A stretch of 64,000 bases of DNA, taken from the NCBI RefSeq assembly GCF_003386285.1, contig NZ_QPNC01000013.1, positions 1 to 64,000 of the forward strand, in the 5' to 3' direction. Under the pieces are notes generated by a model that saw only the letters and a program-made list of their open reading frames with translations, searched no databases and was not told the origin of the DNA. The position numbers were made by a program, and so were the translations under genes. Of this stretch, positions 25,255 through 34,672 are shown piece after piece. Source of the DNA: Nocardiopsis sp. FIRDI 009 (lineage in GTDB: Bacteria > Actinomycetota > Actinomycetes > Streptosporangiales > Streptosporangiaceae). Every line of letters starts with the position of its first letter. The first letter of the stretch is position 1.

Positions 25255-25437
25255 CTAGCCGTCCTCGTCCGGGTCGCTGGTGAACGCGGCGATCGCCTCC
25301 GAGGCACCCGATCCCGGCTCCAGGACCGATCGCAGCGCCCGCACGATCGCGCTCTCCCCGTACCCGTCCAGGTCGTGCAGGGTCAGGCCGCCCGCCTCCA
25401 CCAGGGCGGCCGCCCCGGGGACGTGTTCGTGTGGCAT
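25255..25437 (-). CDS. fxsA: FxSxx-type RiPP precursor peptide
   Basis: A 60-aa precursor starting at ATG 25437 with AAGGA about 10 bases upstream. The leader is acidic and helical (ALVEAGGLTLHDLDGYGESA, then IVRALRSVL). The core end reads EAIAAFTSDPDEDG: the FxSxx motif is F52-T53-S54-D55-P56, but four more residues (DEDG) follow, whereas family members usually end at the motif. FxsB-type radical SAM enzymes link the aromatic residue to the third residue to make a three-residue cyclophane, so a Phe-Ser crosslink is expected. A longer frame from 25527 (90 aa) exists but its ribosome site is poor. It is divergent from fxsT. Confidence 0.82.
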   Translation of the reverse strand: MPHEHVPGAAALVEAGGLTLHDLDGYGESAIVRALRSVLEPGSGASEAIAAFTSDPDEDG

Positions 25438-25693
25438 CGACAATGTCCTTCCGACCAGCGAGAAAGGAGAGATACGGTCACGCTCCGCGGCGTCCGCCTC
25501 CCTTTGTCGTTTCTTCGGTTGTCCCATGGAGTTTCTACCACCGGCCTGTCCTTCCCTAACATCTTCGCCTACTCTGAGTTCGTATTCGCAGTTCCCGCAC
25601 CCCGCTGACCGAAATCCTCGACTCGACACCAGGAATCTTCCAAAACTGATCCAGAATGCCTGGTGGGGACGATGTGAAACCGGAGGACATCGC

Positions 25694-28213
25694 GTGAGCG
25701 CTTCCACTCCCCACTCCCCACGCTTCCCCAAGGTCTGGGGGAGGGTCCCGCCGCAGAACAAGAACTTCACCGGCCGCGCCGAGCAGCTCCAGAACCTGTA
25801 CGACGGGCTGCGCGGCCAGGTGACGGCGGTCGTACCGCACACCCTCCACGGCTACGGCGGCGTCGGCAAGACCCTCATGGCGGTGGAGTACGCCCACCGC
25901 TACCGGGAGGAGTACGACCTGGTGTGGTGGATCATGGCCGACCAGCCCGGGCTGGTCCGCTCGGCACTGGCCCACCTGGCCCCGCACCTGGACCTGCCCG
26001 GCCCCGGACTGACCGGTGTGGAGGACGCCGCCAACGGGGTCCTCGACGCGCTGCGGCGGGGTGAGCCGTACTCGCGGTGGCTGCTGATCTTCGACAACGC
26101 CGACGAGCCCGAGGACCTAACCGACGTCATCCCGCAGGGACCCGGGCACGTGCTGGTCACCACCCGCAACCACCGCTGGGAGTCGGTGGCCAGGACCGTG
26201 TCGGTCAACGTCTTCCCCGCGCACGAGAGCGTGGAGTTCCTCAAGCGGCGCATCCCCCGGGGGATCAGTGTCGAGGACGCGGTCGAGCTGGCGGAGGCGC
26301 TCGGCCACCTCCCGCTGGCGCTGGAGCAGGCCGGGGCGCTCCAGTCCGAGACCGGGATGTCGGCGCGCGAGTACATGCGGCTGCTCTCCGAGCGCACCGG
26401 GCCCCTCCTGCGCGAGGGCAAACCCCCCGAGTACCCGGAGCCGATGACCGCCGCCTGGCAGCTGTCGGTGGCCAAGCTCCGGGAGAACCTGCCCGAGGCG
26501 ATGGAGCTGCTGCGCTGCTGCGCCTTCTTCGGTCCCGACCCGATCCCGCGCGACCTGTTCTTCCCGGTGGAGGGCGGCCAGATCCGGCCCGAGCTGGCGG
26601 AGCTGCTGGCCGACCCCATCCGGCTGAGCCGGGCGGTCGGCCAGTTGGGGCGGTACGCTCTGGTGCGGCTGGACAACGCCAACCGCACCATCCAGGTGCA
26701 CCGACTCATCCAGGCCCTGCTGCGCGAGGAGCTCGACGAGTCGATGCGGGACTCGATCCGGGCCGAGGTGTGGTCCCTGCTCAGCGCGTCCGCCCCGGAG
26801 AGCCGGACCGACCCCGCGGCGCAGTCCCGCTACCAGGAGCTGCTGCCGCACGTGGGCCCCTCCCGGGTGGCGGAGAGCACCCGCCCCGAGGTGCGCAGGT
26901 TCGCGCTGAGCATGCTCAGCTTCCTGTTCGTGGTCGGCAACTACGAGACCGCCAGCCGCTACGCGCGCGTGTTCATCGACCAGTGGGTGGCCGACTCCGG
27001 GGACGAGGACCCGCACGTGCTGGAGGCCCAGCGCCTGTACGCCAACCGGCTGCGCGACCTGGGCCGCTACCAGGAGGCCCACGACCTCAACCGCGCCATC
27101 CTGCCGAAGGTGCGCCGGACCCTGGGGCGCACCCACAGCGAGACCCTCAACGTGCTGTCGGGGCTGGGGGCCGACTACCGGGCGCGCGGGGACTTCTGGC
27201 GGGCCCGGGAGCACGACGAGGAGACCCTGCGGCTGCACGAGGAGACCCTGGGGCCCAACGAGTCCGCCACCCTGCGCGCGCTGCACAACCTGGGCATCGA
27301 CTACGCGCTGACCAGTGACTTCACCGGCGCCCAGGCACGGCACGAGCGCGCGTACATGCTGTACAAGCGGCGCAGCGCCGCCCCCGGCTCACCGGTCCTG
27401 CTGTCGTTCTGGCACGGCCTGGCCCTGTCGGTGCGCCTGGCGGGGGACTTCACCGAGGCCTGCGACCTGGGTGAGGACGCGCTGGCCTACGGGCGCGAGC
27501 AGCTGGGGGTCGAGCATCCGAGGACGCTGCGCACCCAGATGGACCTGGCGATCGCGCGCCGCATGTCCGGTGAGTTCGAGGAGGCGCTCGAACTGGCGCT
27601 GGACGTGCACTCGCGCTACCTGCGGTTGTACGGCATCGACCACCCCGAGACCCTGGCCGCGGCCATGTGCCTGACCAACATCTGGCGGATGACCGGGGAG
27701 CTGACGGGTGCGCTGGAGCTGGGTGAGGACACCGACCTGCGGTACGTGCGGGCGTACGGCCCCGAGCACCCCTACAACCACGGGTGCACGAGCAACGTCG
27801 CCCTGCTGTACCGGCTGCTGGGTGACGCGTCGCGGGCTCGGGCGATGAACGAGTCGGCGCTGGCCGCCCTGGACGGCAAGCTGGGACGGGACCACCACTA
27901 CTCGTTGGGGGTGGCGATCAACCTGGCCAGCGACCTGTCCGCGCTGGGCGAGACCAAGAACGCGGTGCGGTTGGGCCGGGGCACCCTGCGCCGGCTGCGC
28001 GCGCTGTTGGGCGACGACCACCACAACACGCTGGCGTGCGCGGCCAACCTGGCGCTCGACCTGCGGGAGGAGGGCGCCGCGGAGGAGGCCGACGCCCTGG
28101 CGGAGACCACGCACACGGCGCTGGTGCGGACGCTGGGCCGGGAGCACCACTTCACGTCGACCGCGCGGCAGGGCGGCCGGATGATCACCGACTTCGACCC
28201 GCCGCTGCTCTGA
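25694..28213 (+). CDS. fxsT: FxSxx-COOH system NB-ARC/tetratricopeptide protein
   Basis: An 839-aa protein beginning at GTG 25694, with CGGAGGA 7-8 bases before. Residues about 10-330 are an NB-ARC/STAND ATPase: entry motif PPQNKNFTGRAEQLQNLYDG, Walker A GYGGVGKT (about 54-61), Walker B WLLIFDNADEP, sensor LVTTRNHRW, and GHLPLALEQAGA. The C-terminal half is about ten tetratricopeptide repeats with the recurring form TLxxxxxLA...G. FxsT proteins accompany FxSxx RiPP loci; their exact role is unknown, perhaps sensing or delivering the peptide. It is divergent from fxsA with a 256-bp shared promoter region. Confidence 0.9.
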   Translation: MSASTPHSPRFPKVWGRVPPQNKNFTGRAEQLQNLYDGLRGQVTAVVPHTLHGYGGVGKTLMAVEYAHRYREEYDLVWWIMADQPGLVRSALAHLAPHLDLPGPGLTGVEDAANGVLDALRRGEPYSRWLLIFDNADEPEDLTDVIPQGPGHVLVTTRNHRWESVARTVSVNVFPAHESVEFLKRRIPRGISVEDAVELAEALGHLPLALEQAGALQSETGMSAREYMRLLSERTGPLLREGKPPEYPEPMTAAWQLSVAKLRENLPEAMELLRCCAFFGPDPIPRDLFFPVEGGQIRPELAELLADPIRLSRAVGQLGRYALVRLDNANRTIQVHRLIQALLREELDESMRDSIRAEVWSLLSASAPESRTDPAAQSRYQELLPHVGPSRVAESTRPEVRRFALSMLSFLFVVGNYETASRYARVFIDQWVADSGDEDPHVLEAQRLYANRLRDLGRYQEAHDLNRAILPKVRRTLGRTHSETLNVLSGLGADYRARGDFWRAREHDEETLRLHEETLGPNESATLRALHNLGIDYALTSDFTGAQARHERAYMLYKRRSAAPGSPVLLSFWHGLALSVRLAGDFTEACDLGEDALAYGREQLGVEHPRTLRTQMDLAIARRMSGEFEEALELALDVHSRYLRLYGIDHPETLAAAMCLTNIWRMTGELTGALELGEDTDLRYVRAYGPEHPYNHGCTSNVALLYRLLGDASRARAMNESALAALDGKLGRDHHYSLGVAINLASDLSALGETKNAVRLGRGTLRRLRALLGDDHHNTLACAANLALDLREEGAAEEADALAETTHTALVRTLGREHHFTSTARQGGRMITDFDPPLL

Positions 28214-28298
28214 CCGCCCGCGCGGGCGGGGTCCGGGACCCGGTCCGCGTCAGCTCCGGGGCGGGCGGGCGCGCGTGGGGCGCCGTCCTCCGGTTCGG

Positions 28299-29672
28299 TC
28301 AGCGCGGTCGGGTCCGGTCAGCGCGGTCGGCTGTGGGGGCGGCGTGTCCCGCCCCCCGCGGGGTTCCGTTGCGGGCGCGCCACCGCTCCCGGTGGCGGTG
28401 GGAGGCGGCCTCGGCCGCCTCGGCGATCCCGTCGGGCACCTCCTCGGCCAGCCAGGAGGCGAGCGTCCGTTCGGTCGCCGCCAGGAAGCGCGCTCCGTCT
28501 GGTGTGAGTCTTCCGGATCCGGCCACCGTGCGCGCGGCCCCGTGGGCGGCCGAGCGCCAGTGCGCGAAGTCGGCGTGGGCGCGCCGGGCCTCCTCTCCCC
28601 GGGCCACCAGGCGGTGGCGGCGCCAGAACCCGGCCACCCCCAGGTGGGCGTACACCCCTTGGAGGAGCCCGGACACGGGTCTGGGGTCCGGGCGCCAGGG
28701 CGCGTAGTGGGTGCTCCCGTCGTCCGGGAGGGTGAGCGGGACCAGGTCGAGCAGGGCCATGAGTTTGGCGTGCTGCACCTCGTGGGCGAAGGTGAGCGCG
28801 AACCGCACCGGGTCGGGCGGCCGGGACAGTCCCAGGGAGCCGAAGGCGTGCCGGGCGGTCGCGCTGGTGTGCGCCCCGCCGGGCGCGGTGATGGGGGTGA
28901 GCGCGACGACGGTGTCGGCCGCCTCCTCCGCGATGGTCCAGTGGTCGGTGACCAGCAGCTCCCACGCCTGGCGCAGGCTCACCCGCCACTCCCGGACCTC
29001 CCGCTCCGTCAGCCGGTGGGCGACCAGGTCGGCGCCGGGGAGGCGGTCGGGGTCCTGGTCGTCCAGGAGCAGGTCGAGGCGGCGTCCCGCGTGTTCGGCC
29101 GACATCCGGCGCAGCGCGTGCCACCCGGGGGCGTCCTGGTGCGGGTCGTCGGGGACCTCCACCCGGGCGCCGCCCCGCGACAGCAGCGCGCGACCGCCCT
29201 CCGTCTCGACCACGGCCGTGTCGCCCTCGCCCCGGCCGAGGAGGGCGCGGCCGAGGGCGGGCAGCGGCGCGGTCGGGCCGAACAGCGGCACCTCCAGGCT
29301 GGCGGTCAGGCGGGCCCGGAGGGCGGCGGTCGCCGCGAGCGCCGCCATCGTGCCGACGCGGGGCGCCTCGTCGCGGTGGCCGTCCAGCGCCAGTGCGGTG
29401 CGCCGCGCCCAGACCCCGACCGACGGGTGGCGCAGGACGGGGGCCACGGCCTCCGGTGCGGCCTCCTGTGCGGCGGCGAGCAGGTCGTAAGCGGTTCGGA
29501 GGCGGTCCGCATCGGGGTGCCGTCGGGCGAGGGCGGCGTCCAGGACCCGGCGGACCAGGAGCAGGTGTTTGGCGTACTGGGCGCGGCGGAGGGGACCGGT
29601 GGCCGCCCGGCCTCCCGCGCCGCGGGCGAGAGCGTCGAACACGGCGTCCGGGAGGGGGCCTTCGGGGGGCAT
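28299..29672 (-). CDS. HExxH-motif protein of the FxSxx locus
   Basis: A 457-aa protein of the mod_HExxH family that co-occurs with radical-SAM RiPP maturases. The metal-site motif is FAHEVQHAK at about residue 297; a following WRPDPRPVSGLLQGVYAHLG and a distal Glu-rich helix are typical. The family resembles metallopeptidases, and members have been proposed to modify or process the RiPP; the reaction is not certain here. ATG 29672 immediately follows the fxsB TGA (TGAATG), so translation is coupled. The C-terminal Arg-rich tail includes a short DNA duplication (GGTCAGCGCGGTCGG twice). Confidence 0.85.
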   Translation of the reverse strand: MPPEGPLPDAVFDALARGAGGRAATGPLRRAQYAKHLLLVRRVLDAALARRHPDADRLRTAYDLLAAAQEAAPEAVAPVLRHPSVGVWARRTALALDGHRDEAPRVGTMAALAATAALRARLTASLEVPLFGPTAPLPALGRALLGRGEGDTAVVETEGGRALLSRGGARVEVPDDPHQDAPGWHALRRMSAEHAGRRLDLLLDDQDPDRLPGADLVAHRLTEREVREWRVSLRQAWELLVTDHWTIAEEAADTVVALTPITAPGGAHTSATARHAFGSLGLSRPPDPVRFALTFAHEVQHAKLMALLDLVPLTLPDDGSTHYAPWRPDPRPVSGLLQGVYAHLGVAGFWRRHRLVARGEEARRAHADFAHWRSAAHGAARTVAGSGRLTPDGARFLAATERTLASWLAEEVPDGIAEAAEAASHRHRERWRARNGTPRGAGHAAPTADRADRTRPR

Positions 29673-30920
29673 TCAGCGTCCTTCCCGTAGGCGCGCGACG
29701 TCCGCGGCCACGGTCTGGCGGACGTGCTCGATGAGCCGGTACAGGTCCCGGCAGTACACCGAGGGGTTGCGGAATCCGGAACCGCTCCGGTACCGGTGCG
29801 GGTACAGCCCGCCGCCGCACACGCGGGCCAGGGGGCAGGCCGCGCAGGTGGGGCCCAGGGCGCGGGCCCCGATCTGGCGCGCGGCGACGGAGGGCAGGTA
29901 CAGGGCCTGGTCGAAGGCGTGGGTGAGGGTGTGCAGGGGGGTGGCGGCCGCGCCGTCGTAGGCGGACCTGAGGCTGTCGACCTGTTCGATGGAGCCGTCG
30001 GTCTCCACGACCACGAGCGCCGCCGGGGACAGGCCGACGCTCTCGGTGCGGGAGGGCCGGCCCAGGACCAGGCGGATGATCTCGTTGAACAGGCGGATGT
30101 TGGTCTCGCGCCTGGGGGCGTGGTACCAGCGGTCGAAGGCGGCGACGAGCCAGGCGCCGTAGGCGGCGCCGTCCGGGGTCCAGCCTCGCGGCGGGGTGTC
30201 CCAGTTGCCGTGCGGCAGGAGCAGGTCGACGGTGGGCGGGGCGAACTCCAGGAGCGCCTCGTAGGTGGCCACGGGGTCGGACTCCAGGTCGACGGTGGTC
30301 AGGAGTCCGCTCATCAGGTGGCGGTAGCGCGGGGAGCCGAGCAGTTCCAGCCCGGCGCGGACCTCGGCGTGGGTGCCGCGTCCGTCGAAGCGGCGGCGGT
30401 GTCGGTCGTGGTCCTCCCGAGTCCCGTCGACGCTGACGCCGACGCGCACGCCGAGGTCGTCGAACAGGTCGAGGAAGTGGGTGTCCAGCAGGACGCCGTT
30501 GGTCTGGAGGCGCAGGTCGATGTGGACGTCGGGTTCGTTGGCCTTGCGCAGGACCTGGACGGTGTGGCGCAGGTGGTCGAGTCCGACGAGGAGTGGTTCG
30601 CCGCCGTGCAGGATGACGTCGACCCGGCCGCGGCCGTGGGCGCGGGCGTGTTCGGCGATCCGCTCGGCGACCCGTTCGACGACGGGTCTGGCCATGCGCC
30701 GGGGCTGGTCGCGCCACCCCTGGTCGGCCATCTCGTACATGTAGCAGTAGTCGCAGGCGAGGTTGCACCTGCTGTGCACCTTGAGGACGAACTCGCGGAA
30801 GGGGGTCGGGCGCCATCCCCGGGCGAGCAGGTCCTCGACGTCCAGGGTCTCGGGCCATTCTCCACGGGTCCGTGTGCGTTCACGAACCCGTGTTCCTCTG
30901 TCGTCGGCGCTCCGTGCCAC
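29673..30920 (-). CDS. fxsB: Radical SAM/SPASM peptide maturase FxsB
   Basis: A 415-aa enzyme starting at GTG 30920, with AGGAGG 8 bases upstream. The radical-SAM cluster motif is CNLACDYCY (Cys52, 56, 59), which binds the [4Fe-4S] cluster that cleaves S-adenosylmethionine. HGGEPLL and SVDG motifs follow. The C-terminal region has SPASM-like Cys (PTCAACPLARVCGGGLYPHRY) for auxiliary clusters. FxsB enzymes form a C-C crosslink from an aromatic residue to the Cbeta of the residue two places on in FxSxx peptides. The substrate is most likely FxsA, encoded 4.2 kb away. Confidence 0.93.
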   Translation of the reverse strand: MARSADDRGTRVRERTRTRGEWPETLDVEDLLARGWRPTPFREFVLKVHSRCNLACDYCYMYEMADQGWRDQPRRMARPVVERVAERIAEHARAHGRGRVDVILHGGEPLLVGLDHLRHTVQVLRKANEPDVHIDLRLQTNGVLLDTHFLDLFDDLGVRVGVSVDGTREDHDRHRRRFDGRGTHAEVRAGLELLGSPRYRHLMSGLLTTVDLESDPVATYEALLEFAPPTVDLLLPHGNWDTPPRGWTPDGAAYGAWLVAAFDRWYHAPRRETNIRLFNEIIRLVLGRPSRTESVGLSPAALVVVETDGSIEQVDSLRSAYDGAAATPLHTLTHAFDQALYLPSVAARQIGARALGPTCAACPLARVCGGGLYPHRYRSGSGFRNPSVYCRDLYRLIEHVRQTVAADVARLREGR

Positions 30921-31470
30921 GCTGGTGTCCTCCTGGGGGCGAGAGCACACGTGAAATGATCAGCGAATATCGCGTTTTCTGTGATATGTACTCTCTCAGC
31001 GAGTGAGCAAACCTCATCCGCCGCCCCTCCGGGCGGCGCCGCCCGTACGCCTGTCCCCGTCAGGCCCGCGGACCCCGGCCCGGTGAGATCGTTCCTCTCC
31101 GGATTCCTTCCCCGGCCGCGGCCGCCGAACGCCGCGCCGGAGGGACATTGGCCGGTTTCGGCCACGGCGAAAAAGATTGACGCCCGCTTTCTGGCGGTGA
31201 CACCGGATTCTCCGCGGACCGCACCGGAAATTCGGTCCGGAGCCACGCCCTTTCACCGCCGCTTTCGACCGCGCCCGCCGCGAGCGGGAAAACACCCCTT
31301 CCGCGCACCGGGGACGGCGGGGCGCGGCGCGGCCGGCGGCCAGACCTCCCCCGCCCGCAGGCCGGTCGGAGCGTGGACCAAGGTCCCGATTTTCGGTGTT
31401 CCCCCACGCGCGGGCGGTCGGCGAGGTTAGCCTGATGCCGTCTGAGCGACCCACTCTCGGTGAGCACATC
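30921..31470. other. Intergenic region with fxsB promoter area
   Basis: 550 bp with no supported gene. 30950-31010 is AT-richer (cgaatatcgcgttttctgtg, atatgtactc) and should hold the fxsB promoter on the minus strand. A plus-strand frame of 149 codons at 30981-31430 has non-coding composition and is rejected. TAGCCT at 31428-31433 could be the -10 of the downstream gene. Confidence 0.5.
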
Positions 31471-33036
31471 ATGACCGAACGCATCCTGTCCGCCGTCGAC
31501 GAGTGTCTGGACTGGGCCCTGGGGCTCGACCCCCCGGTCGCCGTGGACGTCGACGCCCTCCTCTTTCTCCTGATGACCCACCGGGACGCCGGAGCCCCCG
31601 ATCCCGGTGACTGGACCACCGCCGACGTCCATGACATCGCCCGCACCGTCCGTGACTGGGACCGCGTGCCGGACAGGCTCCGGGACACGTGGTTGACCTG
31701 GTGCGACCACCTCGTCGACCGGGGCGGTCTGCTCTCCTGCGAGAGCCCGCGCAGACTGCGCGCGGCCATCGCGGCGGTCGACCTGACCCCCGGAGGGCGG
31801 GCCGCGGACCCGGTCGAACCCGCTGACGAGGCCGCCCTGCCGCTCCTGAACCGGTTGGGTGTCGGCGAGGACGGTGACCCCGACCCGCTCCCCCCGATCC
31901 TCCCCGCCGCGCCGGAGGACCTGGCGGCGGCCCGGGCGTGCCCTCCCCTGGCCGAGGCCGCACGGCTCGCCGCGTGGGTGGGCGAGGGGAGGCCGCTGGA
32001 CCCCGCCCTGCCGCACGACGCGCTGGCCCGCGAGGACACCGACTCCGCCGCCGACGCCCTCGGGGTCGCCCCGCAGGAGGTGCACCGGATCCTGCGGGTG
32101 GCCCGGGAGGCGGGGCTCCTGCGCTCGACCTACACCCGGGTCCTGCCCGGACGCGCGGCCCGCGCCTGGGCGGCGGGGGATCCGGGGGCGGCGGCCGACG
32201 CCTGGGCGGACGCCCTGTTGGCGATGACCGGGTCACGCGGCATGACGGCCTTCCTCCTGCTGACCGACCTGTTCGTGTGCGGACGCCCCCGCACCCCGGA
32301 GCAGCTGGTCGAGGTGTACGGGCCCGGGGTCGCGCTCGGCCGGTGTCCGGACGGGCCCGCCGACCACGTCCGCTCCGTCCTGGACACGCTGGTCGCCCTG
32401 GGCGCGGTCGAAAGGGTCGGCACGGGCGGCTTCCGCGTCACCAGGCTGGGCGACCACTTCGCCGTGCGGCAGCTGCGCCACTCGGGTGCCGACGTCCGGC
32501 TCACCCCCCCGTTGGAACGGATGGAGGCCGAGCACGTCCTCGCCCTCCTGGAGCGGGGGCGGCCGGTCGACACCGAGGACCTGATGGCGCGGTGGACGGC
32601 CACCCGCGACGCCCGCGACGCGGCCCGGGAGCTGCTGGACGCCTCCGCCGAACCGCGTGCCTGGCACCGCCGGAACCTGGTCGCCGCCGCCCTGGCCGAC
32701 CTGCGCGCCGACCTCACACCGGTGCTGCGCATGTACGTCCACCACCCCGTCCTCGGCGGGTGGGCGCGGCGCCTGCGCGGTACGCACACCGAACCGCCCA
32801 CGTCGCACCAGGTGGTGTGGGCCGTCCTGGACAGCTACGCGATCCTGGTCGAGTCCGGTCGGCCGCTGCCGGACCGGGACCGGGAACGGTACGCCGGGTG
32901 CGCCGAGCAGCTCACGCGCACGATGTGGCTGACGGGGCATCCGGCCGCCGAGACCGTGCTCGACCGGCTCGCCGACGGCGCCCTGGGCGAACCGCTGGCC
33001 GAGGCCGCCCGCCGGGTGCGGCCGGTCAGCTGCTGA
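31471..33036 (+). CDS. Large helical protein, unknown, winged-helix-like segments
   Basis: A 521-aa soluble protein. I chose ATG 31471 because GGTGAG lies 7 bases upstream and a TAGCCT -10 box is at 31428-31433; an upstream ATG at 31435 would start almost inside that box. Segments such as ALGVAPQEVHRILRVAREAG and VGTGGFRVTRLGDHFAVRQL look like winged-helix DNA-binding or protein-interaction modules. No catalytic motif is visible. The C-terminal part contains RADLTPVLRMYVHHPVLGGW. Not a recognised family. It does not obviously belong to the FxSxx locus. Confidence 0.72.
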   Translation: MTERILSAVDECLDWALGLDPPVAVDVDALLFLLMTHRDAGAPDPGDWTTADVHDIARTVRDWDRVPDRLRDTWLTWCDHLVDRGGLLSCESPRRLRAAIAAVDLTPGGRAADPVEPADEAALPLLNRLGVGEDGDPDPLPPILPAAPEDLAAARACPPLAEAARLAAWVGEGRPLDPALPHDALAREDTDSAADALGVAPQEVHRILRVAREAGLLRSTYTRVLPGRAARAWAAGDPGAAADAWADALLAMTGSRGMTAFLLLTDLFVCGRPRTPEQLVEVYGPGVALGRCPDGPADHVRSVLDTLVALGAVERVGTGGFRVTRLGDHFAVRQLRHSGADVRLTPPLERMEAEHVLALLERGRPVDTEDLMARWTATRDARDAARELLDASAEPRAWHRRNLVAAALADLRADLTPVLRMYVHHPVLGGWARRLRGTHTEPPTSHQVVWAVLDSYAILVESGRPLPDRDRERYAGCAEQLTRTMWLTGHPAAETVLDRLADGALGEPLAEAARRVRPVSC

Positions 33037-33044
33037 CCGGCCGC
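33018..33044. terminator. Hairpin over stop codon of preceding gene
   Basis: GCGGCCGGTCAGC and GCTGACCGGCCGC are 13-bp complements separated by one base, spanning the TGA at 33034-33036. The central pairs must open to form a loop. It lies between convergent genes, so it may terminate both. Confidence 0.5.
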
Positions 33045-33081
33045 GGACGCCCCGGGGCCCGGCGGCCCCGGCGGGCGGGGC

Positions 33082-33567
33082 TCAGTCCTTGAGCTCCAGT
33101 TCGTAGACCTGGAGGTCGACCCCGGGCACGGGTGTCCAGTCGCGTTCCGGCGCCCGGGTGAACCCGCGGGCCCGGTAGACGAACTGGGCCGCGCGCATCT
33201 GCGGCAGGGTGGACAGCACGACCCTGACCACGCCCTCCTCACGGGACCGTTCCACGAGCGCGTTGACCAGGGCGCGGCCCACGCCGAGCCCCCGCGCCTG
33301 GGGCGCCACGGCGAACGCCCGGATCTCGGCCTCGTCGGCGCTGCGGGCGACCTCGCTGTCGGGCGACCACGGTTCGTACATGATCGTCCCCAGGAGCCTC
33401 TCCCCGTCCACGGCCACCAGGACCTCCCCGGTTCCGTCCGCGCCCAGCAGCCGGAGCGTCTCGGCGTACTCGGGGCTGGCCTCCAGCAGGCCGTCGGCGA
33501 GGTAGGCGGTCACGCGCAGGTCGCTGACGGCGGTCATCTCTTCAGGCAGTACTCGACGCACGATCAT
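33082..33567 (-). CDS. GNAT family N-acetyltransferase
   Basis: A 161-aa acetyltransferase. The acetyl-CoA loop is VAPQARGLGVGRALVNALVE (Q/RxxGxG/A form), preceded by AEIRAFAV on strand beta4. The last strands are VVLSTLPQMRAAQFVYRARGF. ATG 33567 is preferred over 33576. TTGAAT followed by 7 bases precedes this ATG and could make it a leaderless start. The substrate is unknown. Confidence 0.9.
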   Translation of the reverse strand: MIVRRVLPEEMTAVSDLRVTAYLADGLLEASPEYAETLRLLGADGTGEVLVAVDGERLLGTIMYEPWSPDSEVARSADEAEIRAFAVAPQARGLGVGRALVNALVERSREEGVVRVVLSTLPQMRAAQFVYRARGFTRAPERDWTPVPGVDLQVYELELKD

Positions 33568-33674
33568 GCACGCCATTCAACAGGAAGAACCCCCGGCCGC
33601 GCGGTTCCCGGGAGTGCGGGTCGCGGGGGCTCGGGGGTCGGGTGGGGCCGGAGGACTCCGTCGGGCGCCGTCCG

Positions 33675-34532
33675 TCAGGTGCCCTCGATGGCTCCGCACT
33701 CCCACTCCTGGTCCGCCACCCTGTCCCGGGCGTTGTCCAGGTCGTAGGCGTCCTCGGGCCTGCCCTCGGGCCGTTCGCCCTCGGGGTCGGGCCACTCGTC
33801 GGGGTAGGCGGGGGTCCAGGTGGGCTGGTCCGGCAGACAGTGCGCCGGACCCACGAAGCGTGTCCAGGAGGGCCACAGCTCCCAGGTGCCGTCGCCCATG
33901 TCGTAGAAGGACACCTCGCCCAGGTGGGAGGTGACCAGGCGCACCGACACGGGTTCGCCGGGGCGGGCGACCGGGTGGACGATCGTGTACTCGGTGCGGA
34001 CCGCCAGGTAGTCCAGGCCGTTCGGGTCGCTGGCCTCCTCGGCCCACATCCGGCCGTCCACCTTGACCACGTCACCGATCGGTTCGGCCGTGCCGGGGGT
34101 GAGGTTGAAGGGGATGTCCCGGGTGTCGAGCTCCGGGTCCTCGTGTCCGAGGTTCTCCAGGTACCAGTCCAGCGACTGGGGGGTGAGCAGCGAGGTGAAC
34201 TCGCTGTTGTCCTGGCCGAAGACCGCGTCCTGGTCGAGGTAGACGGCCTCCAGCAGCTCCCGGGTGAGCTCGTGGGCCTCGCGGACGCGTGCCCGCGGAT
34301 AGGGGCCGACGGCTTCGGCCTCCTCGGGGGCGGCGAAGCCCTCGGCGTAGTCCTCGGCCTCGGTGCCGCCGAAGGGGTCGTCGCGGTCGACCTCGTCGAG
34401 GATGACGATCCCGTTCTGTTCGAGCGCGTCGTCGGCGAGGTCCTGGAGCACCTCCTCGACCGGTGTGCAGGCGGTGAGGGTCAGCGCGGCGGCCAGGGTG
34501 AGGCCCAGGGCCGCTCGGGGGAGACGTGACAT
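33675..34532 (-). CDS. Lipoprotein, unknown function
   Basis: A 285-aa exported protein starting at ATG 34532 with upstream GAGG. The signal is RLPRAALGLTLAAALTLTAC, lipobox LTAC. The acidic mature domain (about 265 aa) contains ESLDWYLENLG-like and TEYTIVHPVARPGEP segments and several Trp-rich loops (WELWPSWTRFVG). I recognise no named family. It is divergent from the damaged nuclease gene at 34673. Confidence 0.78.
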   Translation of the reverse strand: MSRLPRAALGLTLAAALTLTACTPVEEVLQDLADDALEQNGIVILDEVDRDDPFGGTEAEDYAEGFAAPEEAEAVGPYPRARVREAHELTRELLEAVYLDQDAVFGQDNSEFTSLLTPQSLDWYLENLGHEDPELDTRDIPFNLTPGTAEPIGDVVKVDGRMWAEEASDPNGLDYLAVRTEYTIVHPVARPGEPVSVRLVTSHLGEVSFYDMGDGTWELWPSWTRFVGPAHCLPDQPTWTPAYPDEWPDPEGERPEGRPEDAYDLDNARDRVADQEWECGAIEGT

Positions 34533-34672
34533 GGGGGATGCCTCAATGGACTTATGGGCGAAATGCGAATAATTACACCTTTTTACCAGCGTGAGGCGCG
34601 TCCGATCGGCGTTGTCCACAGCTCTCCGTCAAACATCCCCGAAACGTGCCACACTCGCGATCAGGAGGAGAC

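Noticed and set aside
30981-31430. 149-codon plus-strand frame upstream of the large helical protein
   Set aside because: Third-position composition is not coding-like, no ribosome-binding site, Pro/Arg/Ala-rich; treated as promoter region.
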